Below, piece after piece: positions 25,160 through 35,001 of a stretch of DNA of 44,704 nt. The notes beneath the pieces are model-generated. The model was given only the letters and a program-made list of their open reading frames with translations. It was not told where the DNA came from and made no database searches. Position 1 is the first letter of the stretch. Every line of letters begins with the position of its first letter. The DNA is from Porticoccaceae bacterium. Lineage in GTDB: Bacteria > Pseudomonadota > Gammaproteobacteria > Pseudomonadales > Porticoccaceae. The stretch lies in the NCBI GenBank assembly GCA_023228865.1, contig JALOAH010000033.1, forward strand, positions 1 to 44,704. The letters run 5' to 3'. The translations under genes were made by a program, and so were the position numbers.

Positions 25160-27556
25160 TTAGAAGGTATAACCGACACTGATACCGTAGGTGCGTGGCC
25201 GCGCCGCAATCCTGGCAATGGATTCTGCCGCAGGCGCCACGTTGTTCCAGTAGTACTCATCGGTCAGGTTCTTACCCCACAGCATGTACCGCCAGCGGGT
25301 ATCTTCAGACTCATAGCCCAGACGCGCCCCCAGGGTGGCGTAGCTGTCCACCATCAGGAAGTCGTCCGTTACCGCTTTATGGGCGCCGTCCTGTACAGCC
25401 ACTGGACTCAAGCGCAGATCATCGCCATTGAATACCGATTCAGAGTTGGACTGGCCGATGACATTCATACCCATGAACACGACACCGCCCTGGCTCAAGG
25501 GCATGCGGTAGTCCACATCCAGGCTGTAGGTAAACTCCGGGGTGTAGGGCAGGTCTTCGCCAGCAAAATTGACGATCTCGCCAAACACGTCATAGCCGGT
25601 GTATTCGTCAATTTCGGACTCCAGGTAGGTCACCGCAGCGGTCAGGGTCAGGTTGTCCGTCACCCGGGCAGTGACATCGGTCTCTATCCCAGAAATGCTG
25701 GCTTCAGGTACGTTCACCAGGCGGCTCAGGGGACCAAAAATGGCGTTGGCTATCTTGCCCTTTTCCTGCTTGTTGTCGTATTCGTAGTAGAACAGGGCAC
25801 CGTTCCACTGCACGGAACTTTCCAGCGCGGTGACTTTGAAGCCCGCTTCATAGGCAAGCACAGATTCCTGGCGCACCGGGATCAGCTGAATGGCATCACT
25901 GGCCGACAACGTGGGATAACTACCCGCTTTGTAGCCTTTGGAAATATTGGCATAGAGCAAAACGTCCTCGTTGAGGCGGTAGTCAGCACCTGCGCGCCAG
26001 GAGACGTTGTCTTCCGACAGGGTGTTGACGAATGGTAAACCCGGAATACCCTGCTCATTCAGGGAAATACAGCCGCCAATACCAATGGGGTCAAAGGGCA
26101 CACCGGATCCCGCACCGAGAATGTTAAAGAGTGCCGCCAGGTTGCTGCCCGCATCCACCTCCGTCGGCGTCGCCCCGGAGGTGTCGGGTACCAGGCCGGG
26201 AATGTTGGCGGAGGCGCCGTTACAGCTGTAGGCATCGATTTCATAATCGGTGTAGCGGGTACCCAGTTTCAGGGTCAGGCTGTCGGTGACGTCGAAATCC
26301 ACGTTGGCGAAGGCCGCATAGGATTTGATGTCCTGCTCAAGGTTCGAATCCAGACGGTGAATAAACAGGGTACCGGCACGGCTGCTGGTGTTGCCTTCAA
26401 ACTTCTGGTACTGGGATTCGTAGGTGCTGCTGTCTTCATAGTTGACGCCCACCACCCAGCGGAAGGCATCATAGTCACCCGCCAGACGCAGCTCGGCAAA
26501 GGTGGAGTCGATGTCGCCAACGGTGCGCCAGTCAGACAGCACCAGGTACATGCCGTCGCCGTCCTGTACCTGGTTCTGCTCGTATTCGCTGTGGGCAACC
26601 AGGCCGGTCAAGGTCATGCTATCATTGAGGTCGACATCACCGCGCAATGAGTACTGAATAAACTCCTTGTCGCCGGACAGGTCACCTGTCCACTCCGCCG
26701 AACGGTTGTCGTTATCGGTGAGGGGATGGGCAAACTGGGCTGCCGCATTCTCTGGCGCCGCTGCATAGGCTCTGGGCACCACCGCTGCCAACTGAAACGC
26801 CTGGGGATCGGACTTGTCCCGCCAGCCGTTAATGTTGAGATTGATTTCGGCGTTGTCGCTGGGTTCAAAACGCAGCGACAGTCGCGCCGCCGTGTAATCC
26901 TCTTCACCGTTTTCGCGATCGCTGGTCATGCTGCGCTGCCACTCATCGGCTTTGGTGCTCTGCACCGCGAGACGGCCAGCAAGCCTGTCTGTCAAACCAC
27001 CGCTGACAAAACCATTGGCTTCCACCTTGTTAAAACGGCCATAGCTCAGGTCGCCGCCATAACTCAGCTCCTGTGTCGGTTTCGCGGCAATAAAGTTGAC
27101 CGCACCACCGGTGGAGTTCTGACCAAAAAGTACGCCCTGGGGGCCTTTGAGCACCTCAACCCGCTCCAGGTCGTAGGCGCTGTGCGCCGCCATCACCGGA
27201 AACGGCAGGGGAATCTCGTCCACATACAAGCTGGTGGCCGGGTAAACCCCGATGGAGCTTTCGTTAAACCCCACGCCCCGCAGGGTGAGAATCGGCGTGT
27301 TCTGGTCGCTGGTGGCAAACACCAAACCAGGAACAGATGACGTAATTTCTTCCAGAGTCGTCAATTTCTGCTCGGCCAGCTTGTCGCCAGAAATAGCGCT
27401 GATCGACAAACCAATATCGTTGGCGCTTTCCGCCCGCTTGTTCGCGGTGACAACAATTTCCTGCAACTGAGCTTGCGCAGCTGTAGCGCTCAACAGCAAA
27501 CCGGGCATAAGTAATGATGCAGCAACTAAGGGTCTCTTCTTGAAAATTCTAACCAT
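25160..27556 (-). CDS. TonB-dependent outer-membrane receptor
   Basis: A 798-residue receptor. The signal peptide ends about ATAAQAQ (residue 29), followed by LQEIVVTANKR as TonB box region and a plug with VERVEVLKGPQGVLFGQNST. The barrel ends YGISVGYTF, with terminal phenylalanine. Many segments match the receptor at 6862, for example NLNINGWRDKSDPQA against NLNVNGWSDKSDTQA, so the two are paralogues from a recent common source. The adjacent MFS gene, kinases and DUF7064-like genes suggest an organic substrate. The gene is divergent from an AraC-type regulator, a usual arrangement for substrate-induced receptors. Confidence 0.92.
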   Translation of the reverse strand: MVRIFKKRPLVAASLLMPGLLLSATAAQAQLQEIVVTANKRAESANDIGLSISAISGDKLAEQKLTTLEEITSSVPGLVFATSDQNTPILTLRGVGFNESSIGVYPATSLYVDEIPLPFPVMAAHSAYDLERVEVLKGPQGVLFGQNSTGGAVNFIAAKPTQELSYGGDLSYGRFNKVEANGFVSGGLTDRLAGRLAVQSTKADEWQRSMTSDRENGEEDYTAARLSLRFEPSDNAEINLNINGWRDKSDPQAFQLAAVVPRAYAAAPENAAAQFAHPLTDNDNRSAEWTGDLSGDKEFIQYSLRGDVDLNDSMTLTGLVAHSEYEQNQVQDGDGMYLVLSDWRTVGDIDSTFAELRLAGDYDAFRWVVGVNYEDSSTYESQYQKFEGNTSSRAGTLFIHRLDSNLEQDIKSYAAFANVDFDVTDSLTLKLGTRYTDYEIDAYSCNGASANIPGLVPDTSGATPTEVDAGSNLAALFNILGAGSGVPFDPIGIGGCISLNEQGIPGLPFVNTLSEDNVSWRAGADYRLNEDVLLYANISKGYKAGSYPTLSASDAIQLIPVRQESVLAYEAGFKVTALESSVQWNGALFYYEYDNKQEKGKIANAIFGPLSRLVNVPEASISGIETDVTARVTDNLTLTAAVTYLESEIDEYTGYDVFGEIVNFAGEDLPYTPEFTYSLDVDYRMPLSQGGVVFMGMNVIGQSNSESVFNGDDLRLSPVAVQDGAHKAVTDDFLMVDSYATLGARLGYESEDTRWRYMLWGKNLTDEYYWNNVAPAAESIARIAARPRTYGISVGYTF

Positions 27557-27584
27557 ACTCTAATCCTCTGGTTTATTAATATAT

Positions 27585-27700
27585 TGCCGCCGTGGCGGCA
27601 CCTATCGTTTGTGAAGCAACCGTGTTTTTAATGCTTTTTTATGCATGGTTAGAATAGTGATGAGGCCGTTTTAAAACTTGTATTTTTAAGACACCAAGTT
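27585..27700. promoter_or_regulatory. Divergent receptor/regulator control region
   Basis: The 180-bp divergent gap contains a near-perfect palindrome TGCCGCCGTGGCGGCA (27585-27600), 29 bp before the receptor start, and an inverted repeat AACTTG/CAAGTT (27675-27700) nearer the regulator. The first would form a hairpin in the receptor leader; the second could be an operator. The 22-bp-spaced operator of the first region is absent, so this receptor is probably under separate control. Confidence 0.35.
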
Positions 27701-27736
27701 GATACTTTAGGCACAAAACAATAATGGTATCTTCAT

Positions 27737-28747
27737 ATGCACTTGATCAGATGTGGCGCTCTCGAAGGTTTTGAATCCCTGATTCGATCATTGGGGGGCA
27801 ACCCTGTTGAACAGTTTCGTCAGGTGGGCATATCCCTGTCGCAACTGCGTGACCCAAATTCCTTTATTTCTTATAGCAAGATGGCAGAAGTTCTAGAGAT
27901 ATGCTCCCACGCATATCGCACGCCTTTCTTAGGTCTTCTTCTGGCGGAACGCAATAAATACTGGGTATTGAGTGACTTATTAGTGAGCATCTCTCAAGAT
28001 CCTACAGTGGCGGAAGCGCTTGCAAAATTTGATCGCCACCTCTATTTGCACGCCAGTGGCGTACATTTGACTATCACCACCAGCGGCGATGAGGCTAGGC
28101 TTGAGCTGAAGTTTGATTTCAACACGCCCTTGGGTATCGATCAGCTCGCCCAAAAAGCGGTGGGGCAAACCGCCACGGTTTTATCAAAGCTAATGGCTGT
28201 GGACAGGTACAGCTTTAAGCTCCATCTTCGTCAGCCCAGCCCCGTTGCAGAAAGCACCAATAAAAGCGGTTTCTATCCCCAAATTCACTTTGGCAGTACA
28301 TTTGATGGCATTCGCTTAACCACGAAGGATCTGAATCGCAGGCCGAAGCTGGATGAAGAAACATTACAGAAACACTTCATAGAACACCTGCAACATCTCA
28401 AAGCACGCTATCCAAACAATATTAAAAATCAGGCCAAGGAAATTATCGGCCAGCTGCTGCCGTCCGGTGACTGCTCAATGGATAAGGTGGCTAGCAATTT
28501 AGGCCTCCATCAAAAAACCCTGCAACGAAAGTTACAGAACGAGAACAGCAATTACAGGGAATTGTTGCGGGAAACCCGACTGGTGATAGCAGAGCAGTAT
28601 CTAAGCCAGGGATCAGTGTCTATTACTGATCTGGCGCTCAATCTCGGCTATGCGGAAGTATCGGAGTTCAGCCGTCACTTTAAATCCTGGACTGGCTACT
28701 CCCCTAAAAAATGGCGGCAAGAACGGTTCGGGGCTACCCACTACTAG
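27737..28747 (+). CDS. AraC-family transcriptional regulator (arabinose_bd type)
   Basis: A 336-residue regulator of the OruR/ArgR-like group. The N-terminal ligand region (about 1-190) begins LIRCGALEGFESLIRSLGGN, with ISYSKMAEVLEICSHAY typical of the Arabinose_bd domain. The C-terminal DNA-binding region has KVASNLGLHQKTLQRKLQNE (about 250-270) and VSITDLALNLGYAEVSEFSR, then GYSPKKWR. It is divergent from the receptor at 27556 and is the natural candidate to control receptor, MFS and kinase genes. No clear Shine-Dalgarno precedes the ATG at 27737; an earlier ATG at 27724 is out of frame. Confidence 0.85.
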   Translation: MHLIRCGALEGFESLIRSLGGNPVEQFRQVGISLSQLRDPNSFISYSKMAEVLEICSHAYRTPFLGLLLAERNKYWVLSDLLVSISQDPTVAEALAKFDRHLYLHASGVHLTITTSGDEARLELKFDFNTPLGIDQLAQKAVGQTATVLSKLMAVDRYSFKLHLRQPSPVAESTNKSGFYPQIHFGSTFDGIRLTTKDLNRRPKLDEETLQKHFIEHLQHLKARYPNNIKNQAKEIIGQLLPSGDCSMDKVASNLGLHQKTLQRKLQNENSNYRELLRETRLVIAEQYLSQGSVSITDLALNLGYAEVSEFSRHFKSWTGYSPKKWRQERFGATHY

Positions 28748-28819
28748 TCACCATGTTTTGATCTTTACAGTGGGTAGCATTGACTCTGCGTTGGCAACAC
28801 CCCTACAATCCGCCCCCTG

Positions 28820-29060
28820 CATCAGGTGCCTGCTCGACTCTCCTTCGCCGGGAAAGTCTGGAACAGGGTAAACGGGAAGTGTGGTGCGTTACGGCAAAGT
28901 TTCTAGTCATTTATTGGCCGCCGCTAACAAAACCACCGCTGCCCCCGCAACGGTAAAAAAGCCTCTTTTACAGAGCCTTTCAAGCCCGAAACCGGCCTGG
29001 TGATAACGATGTTAGCGTTATCACGGTGTGCAGTGCTGCAACGATGAAGCGGAGGGCTTT
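28820..29060 (+). ncRNA. Cobalamin (AdoCbl) riboswitch
   Basis: The leader before btuB contains the hallmarks of the cobalamin aptamer: AGGTGCC (28824), GCCGGGAA nearby, the B12 box GCTGCCCCCGCAACGGT (28938-28954) and GAAACCGGCCTG (28988-28999). A strong hairpin GTGATAACG/CGTTATCAC (29000-29024) follows. No terminator with a T tract is visible, so control is more likely at translation, by hiding the btuB ribosome site. Cobalamin binding would reduce expression of the whole downstream operon. The ends are approximate. Confidence 0.9.
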
Positions 29061-29152
29061 GTCGGTGGTGAACTGCCTGCCTTTCTGTCTGGCGCCTGCC
29101 ACTCCTATCCCTCCCTCAATCCTTGTGTTTTTTTACCGATTGAGGACAGACA

Positions 29153-31015
29153 ATGAAAACATCTCACCTGCTGCGCAATGCTATTGCCAGTTCCTGTTGT
29201 GTATTGCCAATCAGTTGTGCAACGGCCAACGACAATTACGACGAAGTGGTGGTCACTGCCACCCGCACCCCGGTGGCGCTGGTTGACAGCCTGGCCTCCG
29301 TGTCCACCATCAGCCGCACCGATATCGACGCCCAACAACCGGTTGACCTGGTAGACGTATTCCGCCAGGTGCCGAGCCTGGACATTAGCAGCAGCGGCGG
29401 ACGGGGTTCGGCCACCAGCCTGTTTACCCGAGGCACCGCCAGCGGCCACACCCTGATTCTGGTAGATGGCCAGCGGGTCAGCAGCGCCACCCTCGGCAGC
29501 GCCAATTTCCAGTTTTTAAACCCGGATCAGATCGAACGTATCGAGGTGGTGAGGGGCTCTCACTCCAGCCTGTACGGCAGTGAGGCCATTGGCGGAGTGA
29601 TCCAGATATTCACCCGCGACGGTTCCGCCAGCGAGGGCAGTTACGTCACCACCGCCGCCGGCAGCAATGACCTGGCGAAAGTAGCCGTAGGCTCCAGTGG
29701 CAACAGCGGCAACTGGCGCTACGGCATCCATGCCTCGTACCTGGAAACCGACGGTATCGACAACCTGGAGGTGGACACCGGCTTCAACGCCGACCGGGAT
29801 GGCTACCGCAACAAATCGGTGAACGCCAGTGGCGGATATCGCTTCGACAACGGCGCAGATTTGACCCTGCGCTACCTGGAAAGCAACAACCGCAACGAAC
29901 ATGACAGCGCCTTCAACCCCGCCGAACAGCCCTACAGCGACAGCGTGGTGCAGAACATCAACCTTCGCGGCCGCCTACCGGTCACGGACGTATGGACCAC
30001 CGAGATTTCCCTGGGCACCGCCACTGACGACAGTGACAACTACGACGGCATCACTGACGCGAGCGATGGCAACTTCCGCACCCGGCGGGAACAGCTCTAT
30101 TGGCAAAATGACTTCACCCTGGCGGAAGGCCAGATCTTTACTCTGGGTTACGATTACTACGAAGACGAGGTCACCAGCAGCTCCAACAGCTATGTCGATA
30201 GCCATGGCAATCCGGTGAACACCCGCGACAACAGGGCGCTCTTCGGCCAGTATCAGGGCACCTGGTCCATAGTGGACGTCGTGCTCGGGCTGCGGGAGGA
30301 CGACAACCAGGAATTCGGCGAGCACACCACCGGCAATGTGGCGGTCGGGGTAAAACTCGGCGACCACTACAAGGTGGTGGCCTCATGGTCAGAGGGTTTT
30401 AAAGCCCCCACCTTCAACGACCTTTACTGGCCCGCCGGTCCCTACAGTGCCGGCAATCCCAATCTGTCGCCAGAGGAGTCCGAAAACAGCGAACTGAGCC
30501 TGCGGGGCGACTACGACAGCTGGCGCTGGTCTGTCGCCTATTTTCAAAATGACGTCAACAACCTGATCGACTGGGCGCCGGGGTCGGATTTTGTCTGGCG
30601 TCCCTATAACGTCAGCGACGCTGAAATCGAGGGCGGCGAGTTAATGGTGGCGACGGATCTGTACGGCTGGAGCCTGGACGCCGCCTACAGCTATGTCGAA
30701 CCCCGGGATGCGGAAACCGACAAACTGCTGATCAAACGCAGTCGCAGTAACCTAACCCTCAATGCCAGCCGCAGCTACGGCGATTTCAGCCTGGGTTTCA
30801 GCATCAAGGCTCAGGATGAACGCTATACCGACACCGCCAACAGCGACAGCCTGGGGGGGTACGGCACACTCGGCCTGCGCCTGGGTTACGACATCAGCCG
30901 CAATCTGAAAACCTCCCTCAAGGTCGATAACGCCTTCGACAAGGATTACCAGCTGAACAGGGGCTATAACCAGGACGGCCGCGCCTGGCAACTGGGTCTG
31001 ACCTACTCACTCTGA
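29153..31015 (+). CDS. btuB: Vitamin B12 outer-membrane receptor BtuB
   Basis: A 620-residue TonB-dependent receptor, close to the length of E. coli BtuB. The signal peptide ends near residue 25 (SCATA). The TonB box DEVVVTATRTP is at about 29-39, the plug contains QIERIEVVRGSHSSLYGSEA, and the barrel ends WQLGLTYSL. The cobalamin riboswitch directly upstream makes the substrate assignment strong. Together with TonB-ExbBD, encoded elsewhere, it moves cobalamins and cobinamides into the periplasm. First gene of the cobalamin operon, 11 bp before cobO. Confidence 0.93.
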   Translation: MKTSHLLRNAIASSCCVLPISCATANDNYDEVVVTATRTPVALVDSLASVSTISRTDIDAQQPVDLVDVFRQVPSLDISSSGGRGSATSLFTRGTASGHTLILVDGQRVSSATLGSANFQFLNPDQIERIEVVRGSHSSLYGSEAIGGVIQIFTRDGSASEGSYVTTAAGSNDLAKVAVGSSGNSGNWRYGIHASYLETDGIDNLEVDTGFNADRDGYRNKSVNASGGYRFDNGADLTLRYLESNNRNEHDSAFNPAEQPYSDSVVQNINLRGRLPVTDVWTTEISLGTATDDSDNYDGITDASDGNFRTRREQLYWQNDFTLAEGQIFTLGYDYYEDEVTSSSNSYVDSHGNPVNTRDNRALFGQYQGTWSIVDVVLGLREDDNQEFGEHTTGNVAVGVKLGDHYKVVASWSEGFKAPTFNDLYWPAGPYSAGNPNLSPEESENSELSLRGDYDSWRWSVAYFQNDVNNLIDWAPGSDFVWRPYNVSDAEIEGGELMVATDLYGWSLDAAYSYVEPRDAETDKLLIKRSRSNLTLNASRSYGDFSLGFSIKAQDERYTDTANSDSLGGYGTLGLRLGYDISRNLKTSLKVDNAFDKDYQLNRGYNQDGRAWQLGLTYSL

Positions 31016-31026
31016 CGGAGCCTGTA

Positions 31027-31638
31027 ATGACTGAACTGACAGACAAGAACGCCCGCCACCGCAATGCCATGGCGAAACAGAAAGCCAAAGTGGACAAGCG
31101 CATCGCCGAGGCCGACACCGAGCGCGGGGTGATGATCCTGCTCACCGGCAACGGCAAGGGCAAGAGCAGCTCCGCCTTCGGCATGGTGGTGCGCAGCCTG
31201 GGCTACGGCTACAGGGTGGGGATCGTCCAGTTTATCAAGGGCGCCCAGCTCTCCGGTGAAGAAATGTACGTGCGGCAAAAATGCCCGGAGGTGGACTTGC
31301 ACCAGATGGGCACCGGCTTTACCTGGAATACCCAGGACAGGGAAAGCGACATCGCCGCCGCCGATGCCACCTGGCGGGAGGCCGCCCGCATGCTGGCGGA
31401 CGACAGCTACCACCTGGTGGTGCTGGATGAGCTGACCTACATGATCGCCTACAAATACCTGGACGAACAAGCCGTGCTCGACGCTCTGGCCAACAGACCC
31501 CCGGAACAGAGCGTGGTGGTCACCGGTCGCGGTGGCGGCAGCGCTCTGCAGGAACTGGCAGACACCGTGACCGAACTGAAAGACGTCAAGCACGCTTTTA
31601 AATCAGGCATCAAAGCCCGCAAAGGTATCGACTTTTAA
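31027..31638 (+). CDS. cobO: Corrinoid adenosyltransferase (CobO/BtuR type)
   Basis: A 203-residue ATP:cob(I)alamin/cobyrinate adenosyltransferase. The P-loop [13 protein letters not shown] is at residues 41-53. [10 protein letters not shown], the Trp region near TGFTWNTQ, and [10 protein letters not shown] are family signatures. It attaches the 5'-deoxyadenosyl group to the cobalt of reduced corrinoids, which is needed before cobyric acid synthesis. It is separated from btuB by 11 bp and from cobQ by one base. Confidence 0.95.
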   Translation: MTELTDKNARHRNAMAKQKAKVDKRIAEADTERGVMILLTGNGKGKSSSAFGMVVRSLGYGYRVGIVQFIKGAQLSGEEMYVRQKCPEVDLHQMGTGFTWNTQDRESDIAAADATWREAARMLADDSYHLVVLDELTYMIAYKYLDEQAVLDALANRPPEQSVVVTGRGGGSALQELADTVTELKDVKHAFKSGIKARKGIDF

Positions 31639-31639
31639 T

Positions 31640-33130
31640 ATGACATGGACGCTGATGATACAGGGCACCACCTCCGACGCTGGCAAGAGCGTGCTGGTGA
31701 CCGGTCTCTGCCGGGTACTGGCGCGGCGCGGCGTCAGGGTCGCGCCCTTCAAGCCCCAGAATATGGCTCTCAACAGCGCAGTGACCGTGGACGGCGGCGA
31801 GATCGGCCGCGCCCAGGCGGTACAGGCCATGGCCTGTTATCTGGAGCCGGAACGGGATATGAACCCGGTTTTGCTCAAGCCCTCCAGTGATACCGGCGCC
31901 CAGGTCATTATTCGCGGCACGGCGCTTTCCAACATGGAGGCGCAGGACTATCACCGCTACAAAGCCATTGCCCGCCATGCGGTGCACGATGCCTACCAGT
32001 CCCTGTGCCGGCGTTTCGACGCCATCGTGGTGGAGGGCGCCGGCAGCCCGGCAGAGATCAACCTGAGGGAAAACGACATCGCCAATATGGGTTTTGCCGA
32101 AGCGGTGGATTGCCCGGTGATCCTGATTGCTGATATTGACCGGGGTGGTGTCTTTGCCCATCTGGTGGGCACGCTGGAACTGTTGTCGGCGTCCGAACGC
32201 AACCGGATAGTCGGCTTTGTCATCAACCGCTTTCGCGGTGACATTGCCCTGCTGCAACCGGGACTGGAGTGGCTGGAGCAGCGCACCGGCAAACCGGTAC
32301 TGGGTGTGCTGCCCTATCTGCAGGGCTTTCACCTGGAAGCGGAAGATGCCATCAATCCCGATCAGCTGCTGGACGACGCATCAGAGGCCGTGAACATAGT
32401 GGTGCCGGTTCTGCCCCGCACCAGCAATCACACCGACTTCGATGCCCTGCGACTGAACCCCTCGGTAAACCTGCGTTTTGTCGGGTCCGGCGATGCCCTG
32501 CCGCCCGCAGACCTGATCGTGCTGCCCGGCAGCAAAAACGTGCGCGGTGATCTCTACGAGCTGCGCCGGCGGGGCTGGGACAAGGCAATTTTCAAGCACC
32601 TGCGCTACGGCGGCAAGGTCTTGGGCATCTGCGGTGGCTTCCAGATGCTGGGCACAGTGGTCGCTGACCCCGAAGGCATTGAAGGCACTGCCGGCAACAG
32701 CGCCGGGCTGGATCTGCTGGAAATGACCACTGAGCTGAAACCGCAAAAGCAGCTGCGCCGGGTCAAGGGCACAATCTGTCAGAGGGATGCCACCGGCCAA
32801 AACGACGCCACCGTGGAAGGCTATGAAATCCATTGCGGCGTCAGTTCCGGCTCTGCCCTGCAAAGGCCTTTCGCCCGACTTGAGGCAGGAACCGACGGCG
32901 CCATAAGCGACGACGGACAAATCATTGGCACCTATATTCACGGCGTTTTCGACCACCCGGAAACGGCGGAAACCCTGCTCCACTGGGCCGGCATGAAAGT
33001 GGCCAGGGCCATCGATTACCGGCAACTTCACCAACAACACATCGACCGCCTGGCGGATTGTCTGGAAACGCATATGAGGCTTTCCACACTGTTCCCAGAC
33101 TATTTAACCAAGGAACCAAACCATGACTGA
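31640..33130 (+). CDS. cobQ: Cobyric acid synthase (CobQ/CbiP)
   Basis: A 496-residue glutamine-dependent amidotransferase that amidates four carboxylates of adenosylcobyrinic a,c-diamide. The N-terminal ATP-binding domain has [18 protein letters not shown] (8-25) and the C-terminal triad-type glutaminase has [10 protein letters not shown] with Cys331 and YIHGVFDHP with His434. Length is normal. The start is one base past cobO. Overlaps the following membrane-protein gene by 8 bp. Confidence 0.96.
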   Translation: MTWTLMIQGTTSDAGKSVLVTGLCRVLARRGVRVAPFKPQNMALNSAVTVDGGEIGRAQAVQAMACYLEPERDMNPVLLKPSSDTGAQVIIRGTALSNMEAQDYHRYKAIARHAVHDAYQSLCRRFDAIVVEGAGSPAEINLRENDIANMGFAEAVDCPVILIADIDRGGVFAHLVGTLELLSASERNRIVGFVINRFRGDIALLQPGLEWLEQRTGKPVLGVLPYLQGFHLEAEDAINPDQLLDDASEAVNIVVPVLPRTSNHTDFDALRLNPSVNLRFVGSGDALPPADLIVLPGSKNVRGDLYELRRRGWDKAIFKHLRYGGKVLGICGGFQMLGTVVADPEGIEGTAGNSAGLDLLEMTTELKPQKQLRRVKGTICQRDATGQNDATVEGYEIHCGVSSGSALQRPFARLEAGTDGAISDDGQIIGTYIHGVFDHPETAETLLHWAGMKVARAIDYRQLHQQHIDRLADCLETHMRLSTLFPDYLTKEPNHD

Positions 33131-33704
33131 TTCATCCCTCAAAACAGGTATAACTTGCTTTTTACTGGTATTACTGATGCAGGCAACGCGAGCCGACCAC
33201 TTCGGTTCAGCGGTAAACCTGCCCGACGCCTCTCTTGCGGTTTTTTTCATGGCAGGTTTTCTATTGCGCTCCCGCTGGATCTTCCCCGCTCTTTGTGTTC
33301 AGGCTGCGGCCATTGACTACTGGATGATCCAGTACAACGGCGTGAGCGCATTTTGTGTCACCCCCGCTTACGGCTTTTTGCTGCCTACTTACTTCGTGAT
33401 GTGGTGGACTGGCGCCCGTGCGAGCCGACTGGATCTTTACCGATTCAGTCAATGGCTGGGGCTGGCGGGTATGGCCACACTGTCGATTACCGCTGCACAT
33501 CTGATCTCCAGCGGCAGCTTTTACCTGCTCGCTCCCTACTTTACCGAACACAGCCTGGCGGAGTTCAGCCGCCGCACGGCTCTGTATTTTCCTCGCTATT
33601 TTGTGGTGACAGCCGGTTACCTTACCGTTTTGCTGACGGTAGCGACGCTGGCCTTCGGCTCAAGGGTCACCTCTCGCACAGCATCGGGTATCGCCAATGG
33701 CTGA
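33123..33704 (+). CDS. Candidate BtuM-type cobalamin transport protein
   Basis: A 193-residue inner-membrane protein with about six hydrophobic segments (roughly 8-22, 36-49, 52-68, 80-96, 108-128, 152-178). The stretch [16 protein letters not shown] puts a cysteine at residue 78. BtuM, a solitary S-component-like family from Gram-negative bacteria, has an essential cobalt-coordinating cysteine at nearly this position (Cys80 in the characterised Thiobacillus protein) and similar size and topology. The gene lies inside the cobalamin operon, overlapping cobQ and cbiA by 8 bp each. The assignment rests on topology, cysteine position and context; homology needs to be tested. Confidence 0.6.
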   Translation: MTDSSLKTGITCFLLVLLMQATRADHFGSAVNLPDASLAVFFMAGFLLRSRWIFPALCVQAAAIDYWMIQYNGVSAFCVTPAYGFLLPTYFVMWWTGARASRLDLYRFSQWLGLAGMATLSITAAHLISSGSFYLLAPYFTEHSLAEFSRRTALYFPRYFVVTAGYLTVLLTVATLAFGSRVTSRTASGIANG

Positions 33705-35001
33705 TATAGCCCATTGTCCCGCTCTGTTGATCAGCGCTCCCGCCTCCGGTCAGGGCAAAACCACCCTGGTGGCGGCGCTGGCGCGGTATCACCGCAACCG
33801 GGGCAAAAACGTTCGCGTCTTTAAAACCGGGCCGGATTTTCTCGACCCCAAAATACATGAACAGGCCAGTGGCGCACCGGTGCACCAGCTCGATTTATGG
33901 ATGGTGGGCAAACAACAGTGCAAACAGATGTTGTATGAGGCGGCGGTGGAAGCCGACCTGATTCTTGTGGAAGGGGTAATGGGGCTGTTCGACGGCGATC
34001 CCAGCAGCGCCGACCTGGCGGAATTTTTCGACCTGCCGGTGGCGGCACTGATTGACGCCGGCGCCATGGCACAGACCTTTGGCGCGGTCGCCCAGGGTCT
34101 GGCGACGTATCGGCGGCAACTGGATTTTGCCGGCGTGTTCGCCAACCGGGTCGCAAGCGAAGGCCACTGCCACATGCTCAAGGAAAGCCTCCCCGACCAT
34201 GTGGCCTGGCTCGGACACCTGCCCCGGGACGCGGCCATTACGCTGCCGGAGCGCCACCTCGGCCTGCATCAACCGGATACCATCGCCGACCTCGATGACC
34301 GACTGAATGCCGCCGCCGCGCTGATTGCCGATACCCCCCTGGCTGAGCTGCCAGCGCCGGTGGCATTCCATCCCGGCCAGGTGGCTGCTCCGCCACCGTT
34401 ACTCAGGGGTATTCGTATCGCCGTGGCTCGAGACAACGCCTTCAGTTTTGTCTACCCGGCCAACCTGGAGGTGCTGCGCGCCATGGGGGCGGATCTGTTA
34501 TTTTTCTCCCCCCTGACAGATCCCACCCTGCCCGAGGCCGACTGCCTCTACCTGCCCGGTGGATACCCGGAACTGCATCTGGATACCCTGGCGAATAACG
34601 AACCAATGCTGAGCGCCATCCGCGCCCATCATCAGGCAGGCAAAGCCATTGTCGCCGAATGTGGCGGTATGCTTTATCTACTGGAGAGCCTGGCCGACAG
34701 CGCCGGCAATCGTCGTCATCTCGCCGGCGTCATTCCCGCTGCCGCCGCCATGCAAAAAAAACTGGGGGGGTTGGGCGCCCAGGGGGCAACCTTTGCTGCC
34801 GGCGAGCTGCGGGGACATACCTTTCATTACTCCCGTTTTGAATCCGAGCCAGCTTTCGCCCTGCGCGCTCTTCGCCACCCCAGGGGTGGTAACGGGGAAG
34901 GCGTATACCGTAACGGCAGCCTCACCGCCTCCTATGTGCACTGGTACCTGCCGTCCAATCCGTCGGCGGCGGCAGCTCTTTTTAGGGGAACACCGTCATG
35001 A
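33697..35001 (+). CDS. cbiA: Cobyrinic acid a,c-diamide synthase (CbiA/CobB)
   Basis: A 434-residue glutamine amidotransferase that amidates the a and c carboxylates of (hydrogeno)cobyrinate. The ATP-binding N-terminus has ISAPASGQGKTTLVAALAR (12-30). The glutaminase half has AECGGMLYLLE with Cys322 and SYVHWYLPSN with His415. Present although no corrin-ring synthesis gene appears in the window. It may act on partly amidated precursors taken up, or the ring genes lie elsewhere. Overlaps cbiZ by 4 bp. Confidence 0.95.
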   Translation: MADIAHCPALLISAPASGQGKTTLVAALARYHRNRGKNVRVFKTGPDFLDPKIHEQASGAPVHQLDLWMVGKQQCKQMLYEAAVEADLILVEGVMGLFDGDPSSADLAEFFDLPVAALIDAGAMAQTFGAVAQGLATYRRQLDFAGVFANRVASEGHCHMLKESLPDHVAWLGHLPRDAAITLPERHLGLHQPDTIADLDDRLNAAAALIADTPLAELPAPVAFHPGQVAAPPPLLRGIRIAVARDNAFSFVYPANLEVLRAMGADLLFFSPLTDPTLPEADCLYLPGGYPELHLDTLANNEPMLSAIRAHHQAGKAIVAECGGMLYLLESLADSAGNRRHLAGVIPAAAAMQKKLGGLGAQGATFAAGELRGHTFHYSRFESEPAFALRALRHPRGGNGEGVYRNGSLTASYVHWYLPSNPSAAAALFRGTPS

